Source: a virus. From it: a stretch of 37,979 bases of DNA. The stretch is taken from the IMG/VR virus record IMGVR_UViG_3300042923_000187, positions 1-37,979 of that record. One strand, written 5' to 3'. The position numbers and the translations under genes are program-made. The notes beneath the pieces were generated by a model. The model had not been told where the DNA came from. It made no database searches and saw only the letters and a list, made by a program, of their open reading frames with translations. Every line of letters begins with the position of its first letter. Positions within the stretch are counted from its first letter, which is position 1. This document shows positions 20,644 to 27,554 of the stretch, piece after piece.

Positions 20644-21693
20644 CCCATCAATCGCGACCACGTCGATCCCGACGAACTGACTTCGCAGGTCCGACGCGCA
20701 CTTGCCGACCAGGAGATCAACTCTCCGCAGTCGCTCGCGCCGTACCTGCCGTCGGAGACCCTCGATGACATCGAGTACGAAGCCGATGCGGGACAGGGTG
20801 GCCTGATCACGGCTGCCGACTACCGCGCATACGACGCTCCCCTGACCATCGGTCGGGACGAGGCGCTCGCTCAGATGCGCGGCCGTATCCACTCGCTCGG
20901 CCAGACCATCCCGCTGTTTGAAGAGGACCGCCTGCGGCTCCGCAACGACAGCGAGGACGCTCTGCGCCGGACCATCGACCGGATGGCCAATCGTGCGGCT
21001 CGCGCCGTCGCGATCCAGGTCAACGTCAAGCGGGGTGAGGCGCTCGCCACCGGCAAGCTCGCCTTCCGTGGCAACGGCCAGAACTTCGATGTCGACTTCG
21101 ACCGCAAGCCGGAGTTCACCACGACCCTGGCGAACCTCTTCTCCGACCCGGACACCGATCCGATCGCGGAGTACGAGGCTCTCATCGAGCTGTACGAGGA
21201 CGAGAACGAGTTCCGTCCCGAGGTCGTCCTGACCAGCTCGAAGGTCAAGCGCGCCTTCTACCGCCACCCCAAGGTCGCGGCCATCGCAATGGGACCGACC
21301 TACGTGTCCGGCTCCATCGCGACGAACGAGCAGGTCCTCGGACTGCTCAGCAAGTACGACCTGCCCGACTTCACCGTTCGCGGTGGCAAGGTCAAGCTGC
21401 GCGGCCAGGACGGCGTGGAGACGGTCAAGAACATCCTCCCGGATGACTCGCTGATCTTCCTCCCCGGCACCGGTGACGCGGCCATCGCCGAGTCGTCCAG
21501 CCTCGGCGCCACCTACTGGGGCACCACGCTCGAAGCTCAGAAGGCTTCGTGGGGCATCTCGGACCAGCCTGGCATCGTCGCGGCCGTCCACGACAACGAC
21601 GACGTTCCGGCGCGGATGAGCGTCTCGGCACTGGCTATCGCCATGCCGGTCCTCATCAACCCGAACTACTCGCTCTGCGCAAAGGTGCTGTGA
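20641..21693 (+). CDS. Major capsid protein (lambda gpE family)
   Basis: A 350-residue HK97-fold capsid subunit of the GpE type. Recognisable parts are the N-terminal arm with a Gly-containing turn (AGQGGLITAADYRAYDAPL), the helix RTIDRMANRAARAVAIQVN, and the P- and A-domain strands VVLTSSKVKRAFYRHPKV and DSLIFLPGTGDAAIAESSSL. Length matches the family. ATG follows AGGAGT. The gene lies directly after the decoration gene, as in lambda. Confidence 0.92.
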   Translation: MPINRDHVDPDELTSQVRRALADQEINSPQSLAPYLPSETLDDIEYEADAGQGGLITAADYRAYDAPLTIGRDEALAQMRGRIHSLGQTIPLFEEDRLRLRNDSEDALRRTIDRMANRAARAVAIQVNVKRGEALATGKLAFRGNGQNFDVDFDRKPEFTTTLANLFSDPDTDPIAEYEALIELYEDENEFRPEVVLTSSKVKRAFYRHPKVAAIAMGPTYVSGSIATNEQVLGLLSKYDLPDFTVRGGKVKLRGQDGVETVKNILPDDSLIFLPGTGDAAIAESSSLGATYWGTTLEAQKASWGISDQPGIVAAVHDNDDVPARMSVSALAIAMPVLINPNYSLCAKVL

Positions 21694-21696
21694 GTC

Positions 21697-22125
21697 ATGG
21701 CCAAGAAGCTCAAGGTATACACGGTGCTCCGCAAGACGGTGCATTCGTCGCCTGAGTTCTTTGGCCCTGACTCGGATCTGCCCGACTGGGCAGTCAAGGC
21801 GCTCGCGGGGAAGGACCACCTCTTCACCAAGGACGACGGGAAGTCGCAGATCATCGCGACCATCCCGAACCCCTCGGACGAGGTTCCTCCCCGCGAGGTC
21901 AAGCCGACCGGGTCGGCGCAGGTCCGTGAACCTGCGGCCACCGAACTGGGCAAGCCGGACACCGTCGATCCCAATGCGGACGAGCTGGAAGAGCCTCGGC
22001 GCAATGCGTCGGAGCTGGCCTGGCGGGAGTTCGCCGAGGACCGTGGCGTTCCGGTGACGGAGAGCATGGGCCGCGAAGCGATCATCACGGCCTGCGAAGA
22101 GGCCGAGGTCATCGAGGCCAAGTAA
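21697..22125 (+). CDS. Hypothetical head protein
   Basis: A 142-residue protein 3 nt after the capsid gene. The N-terminal 65 residues are a small mixed domain (KKLKVYTVLRKTVHSSPEFF), the middle is Pro/Glu-rich and disordered, and the C-terminal 35 residues form a short helical domain (SELAWREFAEDRGVPVTESM) that looks like a SAP or Rho-N type module. Position suggests a head-completion or capsid-associated protein; no family is secure. Confidence 0.6.
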   Translation: MAKKLKVYTVLRKTVHSSPEFFGPDSDLPDWAVKALAGKDHLFTKDDGKSQIIATIPNPSDEVPPREVKPTGSAQVREPAATELGKPDTVDPNADELEEPRRNASELAWREFAEDRGVPVTESMGREAIITACEEAEVIEAK

Positions 22126-22170
22126 GACCGATCGAGAGGCGCGGATTAGGAACTGGGAGAGGTGCTCGAA

Positions 22171-22593
22171 GTGGCTGACAACGATACTGCCTACGCAACG
22201 TGGGAAGACGTTCAGAAGGGCTTCGAGAAGCCGATCCCGGCGATCAACCAACCGGTTGTGACCGAGTTCCTGATCCGCGCCTCTCGGCGTCTGCGCATGA
22301 TGAAGGGCAAGCTGGCGGCAGCCCTGGTCACCGAGGGACCCGAGTCCGATCTGGCGGGGTTCGTCAAGGACATGGTGGTCGACGCCGCCGAGCGGAAGCT
22401 GCGCAACCCCGGCGGGTTCTCGCACGAGAACGCCGGTGTCTTCTCCGTCTCGCGATACGACGATTTCGCGAAGGGACGCATCACGTTTGACCCCACCGAC
22501 CTGGCGCTGATCGATGAGTACATCGACGAGACGCTGGATCGCGTGGTCCGTGGTCCCATCAAGATCGGCCTCCCCGCGTGGAGGATTCCATGA
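22171..22593 (+). CDS. Head-tail connector (Gp19/Gp15/Gp42-like)
   Basis: A 140-residue protein. GTG 22171 is preferred because GGGAGAGG lies about 8 nt before it; GTG 22162 in the same frame is too close to that site. The helical layout (AYATWEDVQKGFEKPIPAIN, ASRRLRMMKGKLAAALVT, VKDMVVDAAERKLRNPGGFS) matches the Gp19/Gp15/Gp42 connector family, which docks beneath the portal. It overlaps the next gene by 4 nt. Confidence 0.8.
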   Translation: MADNDTAYATWEDVQKGFEKPIPAINQPVVTEFLIRASRRLRMMKGKLAAALVTEGPESDLAGFVKDMVVDAAERKLRNPGGFSHENAGVFSVSRYDDFAKGRITFDPTDLALIDEYIDETLDRVVRGPIKIGLPAWRIP

Positions 22594-22982
22594 ACCCCTT
22601 CGGCGCCATGAACCCATTCCTTGCCGGTGGCAAGGACATCGAGGTCTGGGACAAGCCGGGGCAGGACTCGTGGGGAGAGAAGCGCGCCGCGCACCTCTTC
22701 ACGCTCCACAACGTCGCCGTCGCACCGCGCACCACGAAGACCTCCGAGGGAGAGGGCTTCCGGGGCCGGATCGCGTCCGGCTACACGCTGTACCTCGACC
22801 ACGACCAGGTCGCGCAGATCAAGCAGGACTACGAGTTCGTCATCACGATGCCGGACGGGACCCGCGCCTTCTACGACCTGGACGGCTTCGACTGGGGAGC
22901 GAACTGGGACAACCCGTTCTCGTCGTTCACCCCCGGCGTCGAGGTCAACCTCAAGTTCCTCCGAGCGCAGGAGCCGTCGTGA
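22590..22982 (+). CDS. Probable head-tail stopper
   Basis: A 130-residue beta-rich protein from ATG 22590, overlapped by the previous stop, with GGAGGA (22580-22585) upstream. Strands include AAHLFTLHNVAVAPRTTK, SGYTLYLDHDQVAQ and YEFVITMPDGTRAFYDLDG. Size, fold pattern and position between connector and tail-completion genes suggest the stopper that closes the head after packaging. The assignment is mostly positional. Confidence 0.6.
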   Translation: MNPFGAMNPFLAGGKDIEVWDKPGQDSWGEKRAAHLFTLHNVAVAPRTTKTSEGEGFRGRIASGYTLYLDHDQVAQIKQDYEFVITMPDGTRAFYDLDGFDWGANWDNPFSSFTPGVEVNLKFLRAQEPS

Positions 22983-23389
22983 GCTTCCCCGGAGAGAGCA
23001 CGCCGCATCCCAGCGATGTCTGGCGGAATGGCTACAAGCAAAAGACTTTTGCGTGGCGCGAGTACCTCATGGGGTCGAACGACCTCCGGCGGGTGATGTA
23101 CCGCTGCTCGGCGCGCTCGGCCGCGTTCTTCCGGCGCAACGCCAGCCGCTCGCCGGGGCCGGGGCCGCACACCGCCGACATGGTCCGCATCGAGTCCTTC
23201 GTGCCGGGTGGCGCCAAGTTCGACCGCATGGAGTACCGGGTGGTGGCTTATGGCCCCAACGCCGCGATGGAGGAGTTCGGCGGCAAGGCGAACCACGGGA
23301 AGCCGCGCGCCGGTAACCACACGCTGCGCAAGTCCCTCGTCTACATCAGCGGGGGAAAGAAGATCACTCGGGGAGGCAAGATCGTATGA
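22979..23389 (+). CDS. HK97 gp10-like head-tail protein
   Basis: A 136-residue basic protein from GTG 22979 overlapping the previous stop. An N-terminal helix rich in Arg (SARSAAFFRRNASRSPGPGP) is followed by strands (ADMVRIESFVPGGAKFDRME, YRVVAYG) and the motif MEEFGGKANHGKP with a final NHTLRKSL. That matches the gp10 family, where x-E-x-G is followed by a Pro-rich loop and a helix. It acts in joining head and tail. Confidence 0.7.
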   Translation: MSFPGESTPHPSDVWRNGYKQKTFAWREYLMGSNDLRRVMYRCSARSAAFFRRNASRSPGPGPHTADMVRIESFVPGGAKFDRMEYRVVAYGPNAAMEEFGGKANHGKPRAGNHTLRKSLVYISGGKKITRGGKIV

Positions 23390-23826
23390 GTGGAATGGAC
23401 GACACGGACTTCGCCGACATGGAGAAAGCTGTTGGCGCTCTGCTGCTTCCGATCGTGCAGGACCCCGACCACATCGGCAACTTCCTGGTGATCGAATACG
23501 ACCAGGTCGGCGCGCTGCTCGACGCGACGGACAAGCCGTTCATCACCATCCGCGAGCGGGGTGGAGTGCTCGACTCCGACACATTTACCTCCTACACCAA
23601 CATCGAGGTATCGTGCTGGGGAAAGTCGAGACAGGTGGCTCGCAAGGCCGCCAAGGATTCGTTTCGGCTGCTCATGCAGTGCGAGGACGGGGCCGAGGTC
23701 GATGGAGTTCTGATCGATGGGGTGGAGGACATGACGGGTGCGGAAGAGGTCTCTCTTGAGAATCCAGACGACCGCTGTGTGACCCGGATGTTCCAACTCT
23801 CCTCCCGACCGCAGTACCAGGACTAG
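23386..23826 (+). CDS. Tail terminator
   Basis: A 146-residue protein with ATG overlapped by the previous stop. The layout, an N-terminal helix (MEKAVGALLLPIVQD), strands (FLVIEYDQ, FITIRERGG), a helix in the middle (ARKAAKDSFRLLMQCE) and a C-terminal strand pair, fits the tail terminator family that stops tube growth. It is directly before the major tail protein gene, the usual place. Confidence 0.75.
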   Translation: MSGMDDTDFADMEKAVGALLLPIVQDPDHIGNFLVIEYDQVGALLDATDKPFITIRERGGVLDSDTFTSYTNIEVSCWGKSRQVARKAAKDSFRLLMQCEDGAEVDGVLIDGVEDMTGAEEVSLENPDDRCVTRMFQLSSRPQYQD

Positions 23827-23840
23827 CACCCGCTGGTTCT

Positions 23841-23865
23841 TCATCAAGACAGGAGTTAGGCAATG
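23841..23865 (+). promoter_or_regulatory. Leader shared by capsid and tail genes, copy 2
   Basis: Counterpart of 20619-20643, ending in the major tail protein start codon. AGGAGT is at the same distance from ATG in both. Confidence 0.5.
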
Positions 23866-24531
23866 CCTTCTTTCGCCGCTCTCGCGAAGCGCCAGGGTGA
23901 ACTCATCCGCAAGCCGCTCGCAGGCATCATCGCAGTCGCCGACGAGTCGTTCGCTCTCGCCGAAGATTTCGCACTCACCGAGACCGCGTCCGCGACGCTG
24001 GTCGACCTCGGCACCGACTGGGATCAGCTCGGCTGGGTCTCCAAGTCCGACGGCCTCACGTTCAGCTCGGATGTCGAGTCCAGCGACGTGGAGTCGTGGG
24101 GTGCTCTGGAACCGACCCGAAGTGACATCACCAAGGACGTTACGTCTGCGCAGTTCACCTGCCAGGAGACGAACAAGAAGGTCCTGGAGATGTACTACAA
24201 CGTGGATCTCTCTGCGGTAGAGGGAGACGCGGTTACCTCCGAGGTCGCGTTCAACTCGTCCACCGAGCCGAGCACCACGTACCGCCGGATGCTCTTCCTG
24301 TCCAAGGACGGCGCCGGTTCCAAGGAGATCTACATCGCTAAGCTGATGCCTCGCGCATCGGTCACGGCGAAGGCCGATCAGTCCTGGAACTCGGAGGACG
24401 CGCTCACCTACGGCATGACCGTGACGGCCAAGGTGGATTCGGAGCTCGGCTACGCCGTGCGCCACTACTTCGCCGGACCCGGTTGGGCTGCACAGCTCCT
24501 CAAGATGGGTTTCACAAAGGCGACAGCGTAA
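23863..24531 (+). CDS. Major tail tube protein
   Basis: A 222-residue protein forming stacked hexamers of the tail tube. The segments LGWVSKSDGLTFSSDVESSD and VESWGALEPTRSDITKDVTS, the helix ETNKKVLEMYY and the C-terminal strands LTYGMTVTAKVDSELG are typical of actinophage major tail proteins. It is followed by a shared-context gap and a hairpin. Near its 3' end a GGGTTTC heptamer (24507-24513) in correct phase could give a -1 frameshifted form of 236 residues. Confidence 0.88.
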   Translation: MPSFAALAKRQGELIRKPLAGIIAVADESFALAEDFALTETASATLVDLGTDWDQLGWVSKSDGLTFSSDVESSDVESWGALEPTRSDITKDVTSAQFTCQETNKKVLEMYYNVDLSAVEGDAVTSEVAFNSSTEPSTTYRRMLFLSKDGAGSKEIYIAKLMPRASVTAKADQSWNSEDALTYGMTVTAKVDSELGYAVRHYFAGPGWAAQLLKMGFTKATA

Positions 24532-24572
24532 TTGGCTCTAACGCCGTCGTCGGCAATGTGATCGTCGAGTAG
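24507..24572 (+). other. Possible -1 frameshift extension of major tail protein
   Basis: The heptamer G-GGT-TTC is in the X-XXY-YYZ phase at codons 216-217. A -1 slip bypasses the TAA at 24529 and adds HKGDSVIGSNAVVGNVIVE before TAG at 24570-24572. Frameshifted minor forms of tail tube proteins are known in SPP1 and Listeria phage PSA. No clear stimulatory pseudoknot is visible; the nearest hairpin is 75 nt away. Confidence 0.3.
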
Positions 24573-24588
24573 AGCCACCCAAGGGCCA

Positions 24589-24620
24589 AGGAGCCGGTAG
24601 CGTTCGCGTTACCGGCTCCT
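24589..24620 (+). terminator. Hairpin after major tail protein
   Basis: AGGAGCCGGTA (24589-24599) pairs perfectly with TACCGGCTCCT (24610-24620), an 11-bp stem with a 10-nt loop. CCTCTC follows instead of a T-run. It may limit transcription past the abundant tail tube message or protect its 3' end. Confidence 0.55.
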
Positions 24621-24638
24621 CCTCTCGATAGGAGGGTC

Positions 24639-24773
24639 ATGCGCAAGACCAAGAAGTTTCGTCGCAGAAGGTTGTTCCGTCTCCTGGTCGGCTCTGGCTC
24701 CACGCCGGTCCTGGGTCCGACGGTCTCGACAGACAACGTGATCGAGGGGCACCGGCCCCTGATCCTCGGATAA
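24639..24773 (+). CDS. Hypothetical 44-residue basic protein
   Basis: ATG 24639 has GGAGG (24631-24635) 3 nt upstream. The start MRKTKKFRRRRLFRLLVGSG is very basic; the second half is neutral (PVLGPTVSTDNVIEG). The gene lies between the tail-tube hairpin and the first SGNH gene. No family is recognised, and its size makes it uncertain, though the site and codon use are good. Confidence 0.5.
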   Translation: MRKTKKFRRRRLFRLLVGSGSTPVLGPTVSTDNVIEGHRPLILG

Positions 24774-24785
24774 CCAGGAGAAGCT

Positions 24786-26261
24786 ATGCCGTACTCACGG
24801 CCCGAAGTCACCAGCGGGGTCACCCGCATCACAAAGCCTTTTGTGGAGAACATCCTCGACGGCATCGACGAGAAGCTCGACGAGGCGACCGCTAATGCCA
24901 CTTACGCCCCGGCATGGGCCGACGAGCGCGACGGCGGACTCGCCGCAATGCAGAAGCTCCGCTTCGAGCAAGAGGCGGTCCGGTTCGGACTGGCTGGTGA
25001 CAGCACCGGCAACTTCACAAACGAGTGGTTCGACCTCGCAGCCGTGAACCTCGGTGCCGCACACCCAGCGCTACGCGTCGAGAATGCCCACTGGAACGAC
25101 ACGAGCCAGTCATGGGACGCGCCCGTCGTCGTGCAGGCCGGGACCACCGTCTCGTCCGGCGTCAAGGCGCGGGACACGTTCACCCGGACCGCCGCCGACC
25201 TGTCCGGCTCCACCCCGGACCTCGGACCGGCGTGGACCAACGACGGGTCCAACGCGGTCGGGGACTGGACCATCGACGGGTCCAAGGCGGTCGCCACGTC
25301 CGAGACGACCCGAGGGGCCGTCTTCCTGGACATGCAGGTCGACGGCGAGATGGAAACCCGGATCGACTTCAACATCAGTACCGTCATCGCAGCCGGGTCG
25401 CGAAGTGTTCGGTTCTACACGTCCTACAAGGACAATGCCAACCAGATCTTCGGCCAGGCCGTCGTCTCCCAGACCACGGGCGCGGTGACCCTGAATATCA
25501 CCAAGCGGATCGGCAACGTCGCCACCAAGATTTCGCAGACCACGGACCCCACGTCGGCGGCCATCGCGACCAATGCGGCTGACCAGAATGTGACCTCGCG
25601 AATCAAGGTCGTGGGTACCACGGTCACCTTCACGCTGACCAAGGGTGGGGTGACCGACACGGTTACTGCCACGCTGACGGAGTCTGATCTGACCGCGCTC
25701 AGCGGGGCGAAGAAGGGCGGTATTTCAGTCAACCAGTCCGTGCCACTTCCGTTCACGATGGACCTGGTCGAGGTCTCTCTCCTGACCGCCGCTCCGCTGA
25801 TCGAGGCCGAGTTCTGGAACTCGTCGGTGTCCGGCTCCACACTGGATTACCAGCAGAGCCGCATCGCCACGCTATTCCCGGAGTCGCTGGATGTGCTGTT
25901 CCTGTCGGCTGGGCACAACTACGGGGCCGACAGCCCCGAAGTTCACCAGGGGAAGATCGACGCTTTCATCGCCGCATTCCATGCGGTACAGCCGGGGGTT
26001 CCGATCATCATCACCGGACAGAATCCGCAGTTCGCACCGGCAACGCAGCGAGTGGCGCACAACAAGCGCCAGTCCATGTTGAGGTCGTACTGCCGTTCGC
26101 GAGGTTTCGGGTACATCCCGGTCACCGAGAAGTGGCTGGAGCAGACCGGAAAGGGTGCCGCGCTGGTCCAGGCTGACGGAATCCACCCGACAGTCGGCGA
26201 CACGGCCACCGGCTCGTCGTTCTGGCGGGACCGCGTTCTGGACTACCTGAACGCACTCTGA
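24786..26261 (+). CDS. SGNH-hydrolase tail protein 1
   Basis: A 491-residue protein. Residues 1-43 (MPYSRPEVTSGVTRITKPFV ... ANATYAP) are shared with the protein at 35318 and are probably the tail-attachment module. SGNH blocks are visible: GDS at 71-73 (nucleophile Ser73), GHN at 376-378 and DGIHPT with Asp464 and His467. The blocks are split by about 230 residues of beta-rich sequence (DTFTRTAADLSGS ... MDLVEVSLL) that looks like an inserted concanavalin-type jelly roll. The enzyme probably removes acyl groups from, or otherwise cleaves, surface polysaccharide during adsorption. Its location right after the major tail gene is unusual. Confidence 0.75.
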   Translation: MPYSRPEVTSGVTRITKPFVENILDGIDEKLDEATANATYAPAWADERDGGLAAMQKLRFEQEAVRFGLAGDSTGNFTNEWFDLAAVNLGAAHPALRVENAHWNDTSQSWDAPVVVQAGTTVSSGVKARDTFTRTAADLSGSTPDLGPAWTNDGSNAVGDWTIDGSKAVATSETTRGAVFLDMQVDGEMETRIDFNISTVIAAGSRSVRFYTSYKDNANQIFGQAVVSQTTGAVTLNITKRIGNVATKISQTTDPTSAAIATNAADQNVTSRIKVVGTTVTFTLTKGGVTDTVTATLTESDLTALSGAKKGGISVNQSVPLPFTMDLVEVSLLTAAPLIEAEFWNSSVSGSTLDYQQSRIATLFPESLDVLFLSAGHNYGADSPEVHQGKIDAFIAAFHAVQPGVPIIITGQNPQFAPATQRVAHNKRQSMLRSYCRSRGFGYIPVTEKWLEQTGKGAALVQADGIHPTVGDTATGSSFWRDRVLDYLNAL

Positions 26262-26270
26262 CCCGCCCAG

Positions 26271-26318
26271 AATTGCTCACATTGTGCGGGTCCCAACCCG
26301 CCAAGATAAGCTCCACGA
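26271..26318 (+). repeat. SGNH cassette 3' flank, copy 1, with boundary motif
   Basis: AATTGCTCAC begins 9 nt after the SGNH 1 stop, with TGTG, CCAACCC and CCAAGATA following in the same order as at 36629-36676 after SGNH 2. The end, TAAGCTCCACGA (26307-26318), repeats the sequence at 693-704 exactly. GCGGGT/ACCCGC forms a small hairpin inside it. Confidence 0.6.
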
Positions 26319-26320
26319 AC

Positions 26321-26362
26321 ATCCCCCGCGCCGTGCTACTCCCCGGTCGCGGCGCGGGGGAT
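26321..26362 (+). terminator. 13-bp perfect hairpin before tail chaperone block
   Basis: ATCCCCCGCGCCG (26321-26333) pairs perfectly with CGGCGCGGGGGAT (26350-26362) around a 16-nt loop. No T-run follows. It is the longest GC stem in the window and separates the SGNH gene from the tail assembly block. Confidence 0.6.
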
Positions 26363-26396
26363 CTCCAACCGGGGAGACACACAGGAGATGGTTTAA

Positions 26397-26618
26397 ATGG
26401 CTTTCAAGCCGGTTCGTCTGACTGACCCCAAGGGCAACAACCCCGACGTGATCGCGGACAACGCGATCGACCTGAACAACTTCACCTTTCGCGATGGCTA
26501 CGTGAAGGCCAAGAGCCAGGCTGGCGTCGGTAAGGTAGAGTCCGACAATGCCAAGGCCGCAGCAAACGGCGGAGGCAAAGCTACCGGCGCCGACGGCAAG
26601 ACTGTCGCGACCGCGTAG
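26397..26618 (+). CDS. Hypothetical 73-residue protein before tail chaperones
   Basis: ATG 26397 follows AGGAGA by about 7 nt. N-terminal half FKPVRLTDPKGNNPDVIADN and the following NAIDLNNFTFRDGY look folded, the C-terminal 30 residues are Gly/Ala/Lys-rich and disordered. It resembles the short tail proteins often found beside tail-tube and chaperone genes in actinophages, but no name can be given. Confidence 0.6.
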   Translation: MAFKPVRLTDPKGNNPDVIADNAIDLNNFTFRDGYVKAKSQAGVGKVESDNAKAAANGGGKATGADGKTVATA

Positions 26619-26657
26619 TCCCAGCAACACTCACTCCAATCGACCGGGGAGGTCGTC

Positions 26658-26975
26658 GTGGCAATTGATTTCGAGACACTGGCAGCGCGCGCTGAGAAGC
26701 GAGTCGCAAAGCGGGGTGGCAAGCGCGAGTTCGTCATGCGCATCAAGGATGACAAGGACATCGTCATCCCCAAGCCGGACGCAATCGTGTCGATGCAGGC
26801 CGAGTCGGCCAAGACCCTGTGGGACCAGCTCCGCGTCCTGTCCGGCAAGGACTTCGGCCGGATTCTCGAACTGGTCAAGGGCAAGGACATCCAGGTGGTC
26901 CAGGATCTCATCACTGAGATGTGGGAGGCCTGGGACGACGACTCCCATGAGGTCGACGGGGGAAAAGAGGCCTAG
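26658..26975 (+). CDS. Tail assembly chaperone, short form (gpG-like)
   Basis: A 105-residue acidic protein from GTG 26658 with GGGGAGG upstream. Helical segments (ETLAARAEKRVAKRGGKREF, FGRILELVKGKDIQVVQDLI) fit the first chaperone that coats the tape measure before tube assembly. It ends GGKEA and TAG. The slippery heptamer just before the stop lets some ribosomes continue into the longer form. Confidence 0.85.
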   Translation: MAIDFETLAARAEKRVAKRGGKREFVMRIKDDKDIVIPKPDAIVSMQAESAKTLWDQLRVLSGKDFGRILELVKGKDIQVVQDLITEMWEAWDDDSHEVDGGKEA

Positions 26976-27475
26976 TCGAGCTATTCGACAAGTTCGCGAA
27001 GGAGATCCAGTGGGATTTCCGGAACGTCCTGACGATCGATGTGCTCGACTACTTCACCGGGGACCGCTCGTGGCATGAGTTCTACGAATATCTGTCCGAG
27101 CTTCCCCGGTGGGGAAAGTTCCATTCCGCTCTTGCGATGGACCGCGATCACGCCCTATTCATCCACGAGCAGCAGCGTTTAGCTCGCGAGGCAGCGGAAG
27201 AGCGGGATGAGGACGACGAAGACGAGGATGAAGGCCACTGGAAGCCGGTGGGAAGATCACCGGAGGGCTACACCCCCGAGCTAGACGCACTGCACGTCCT
27301 CGACGAGAGAATCCAGTCTCTCGCGAGAATCCTGATCATGGTGAACTCCAAGTCCAAGCCGCCGGACGTACAGCGCCACAAGCGCCCGGTCACGGCACTT
27401 GACCTGCTCGATCTCGAAGACGAGCGGGACGAGATGTCCGACCTGGCTTCGGCGTTTGGCCTCAAGAAGTCCTGA
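26658..27475 (+). CDS. Tail assembly chaperone, frameshifted long form (gpGT-like)
   Basis: The heptamer GGGAAAA (26960-26966), in phase G-GGA-AAA, permits a -1 slip after Lys103. Reading resumes at AGA 26966 (RGLVELFDKFAKEIQWDFR) and runs to 27475, giving a fusion of about 272 residues. The second part is open from before the stop and has a typical T-domain: DVLDYFTGDRSWHEFYEYLS, an acidic loop (ERDEDDEDEDEG) and a C-terminal helix. This matches the lambda G/GT arrangement found in most siphoviruses. The 27041 ATG in this frame is internal and has no ribosome-binding site. Confidence 0.85.
26960..26966 (+). other. Programmed -1 frameshift site
   Basis: GGGAAAA in the canonical X-XXY-YYZ phase, 6 nt before the short-form stop at 26973. 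It produces the long tail assembly chaperone. Confidence 0.85.
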
Positions 27476-27496
27476 TGGACTAGGATCAGGTACGCC

Positions 27497-27530
27497 AAGG
27501 GCATCTCCGAACAGAACCGGAGGTGCCCTT
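27497..27530 (+). terminator. Hairpin between chaperone and tape measure genes
   Basis: AAGGGCATCTCCG (27497-27509) pairs with CGGAGGTGCCCTT (27518-27530), 13 bp with one G-T pair and an 8-nt loop, followed by TCG with a TTT at the stem edge. It lies 24 nt before the tape measure start. It is probably an attenuator that leaves some read-through, as the tape measure is needed in fewer copies. Confidence 0.6.
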
Positions 27531-27554
27531 TCGTATCAGAAGGGGTTGTGACCG

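Noticed and set aside
27041-27475. Independent gene from ATG 27041
   Set aside because: The frame is open upstream to the GGGAAAA slip site and the ATG has no ribosome-binding site, so it is the second half of the frameshifted chaperone.
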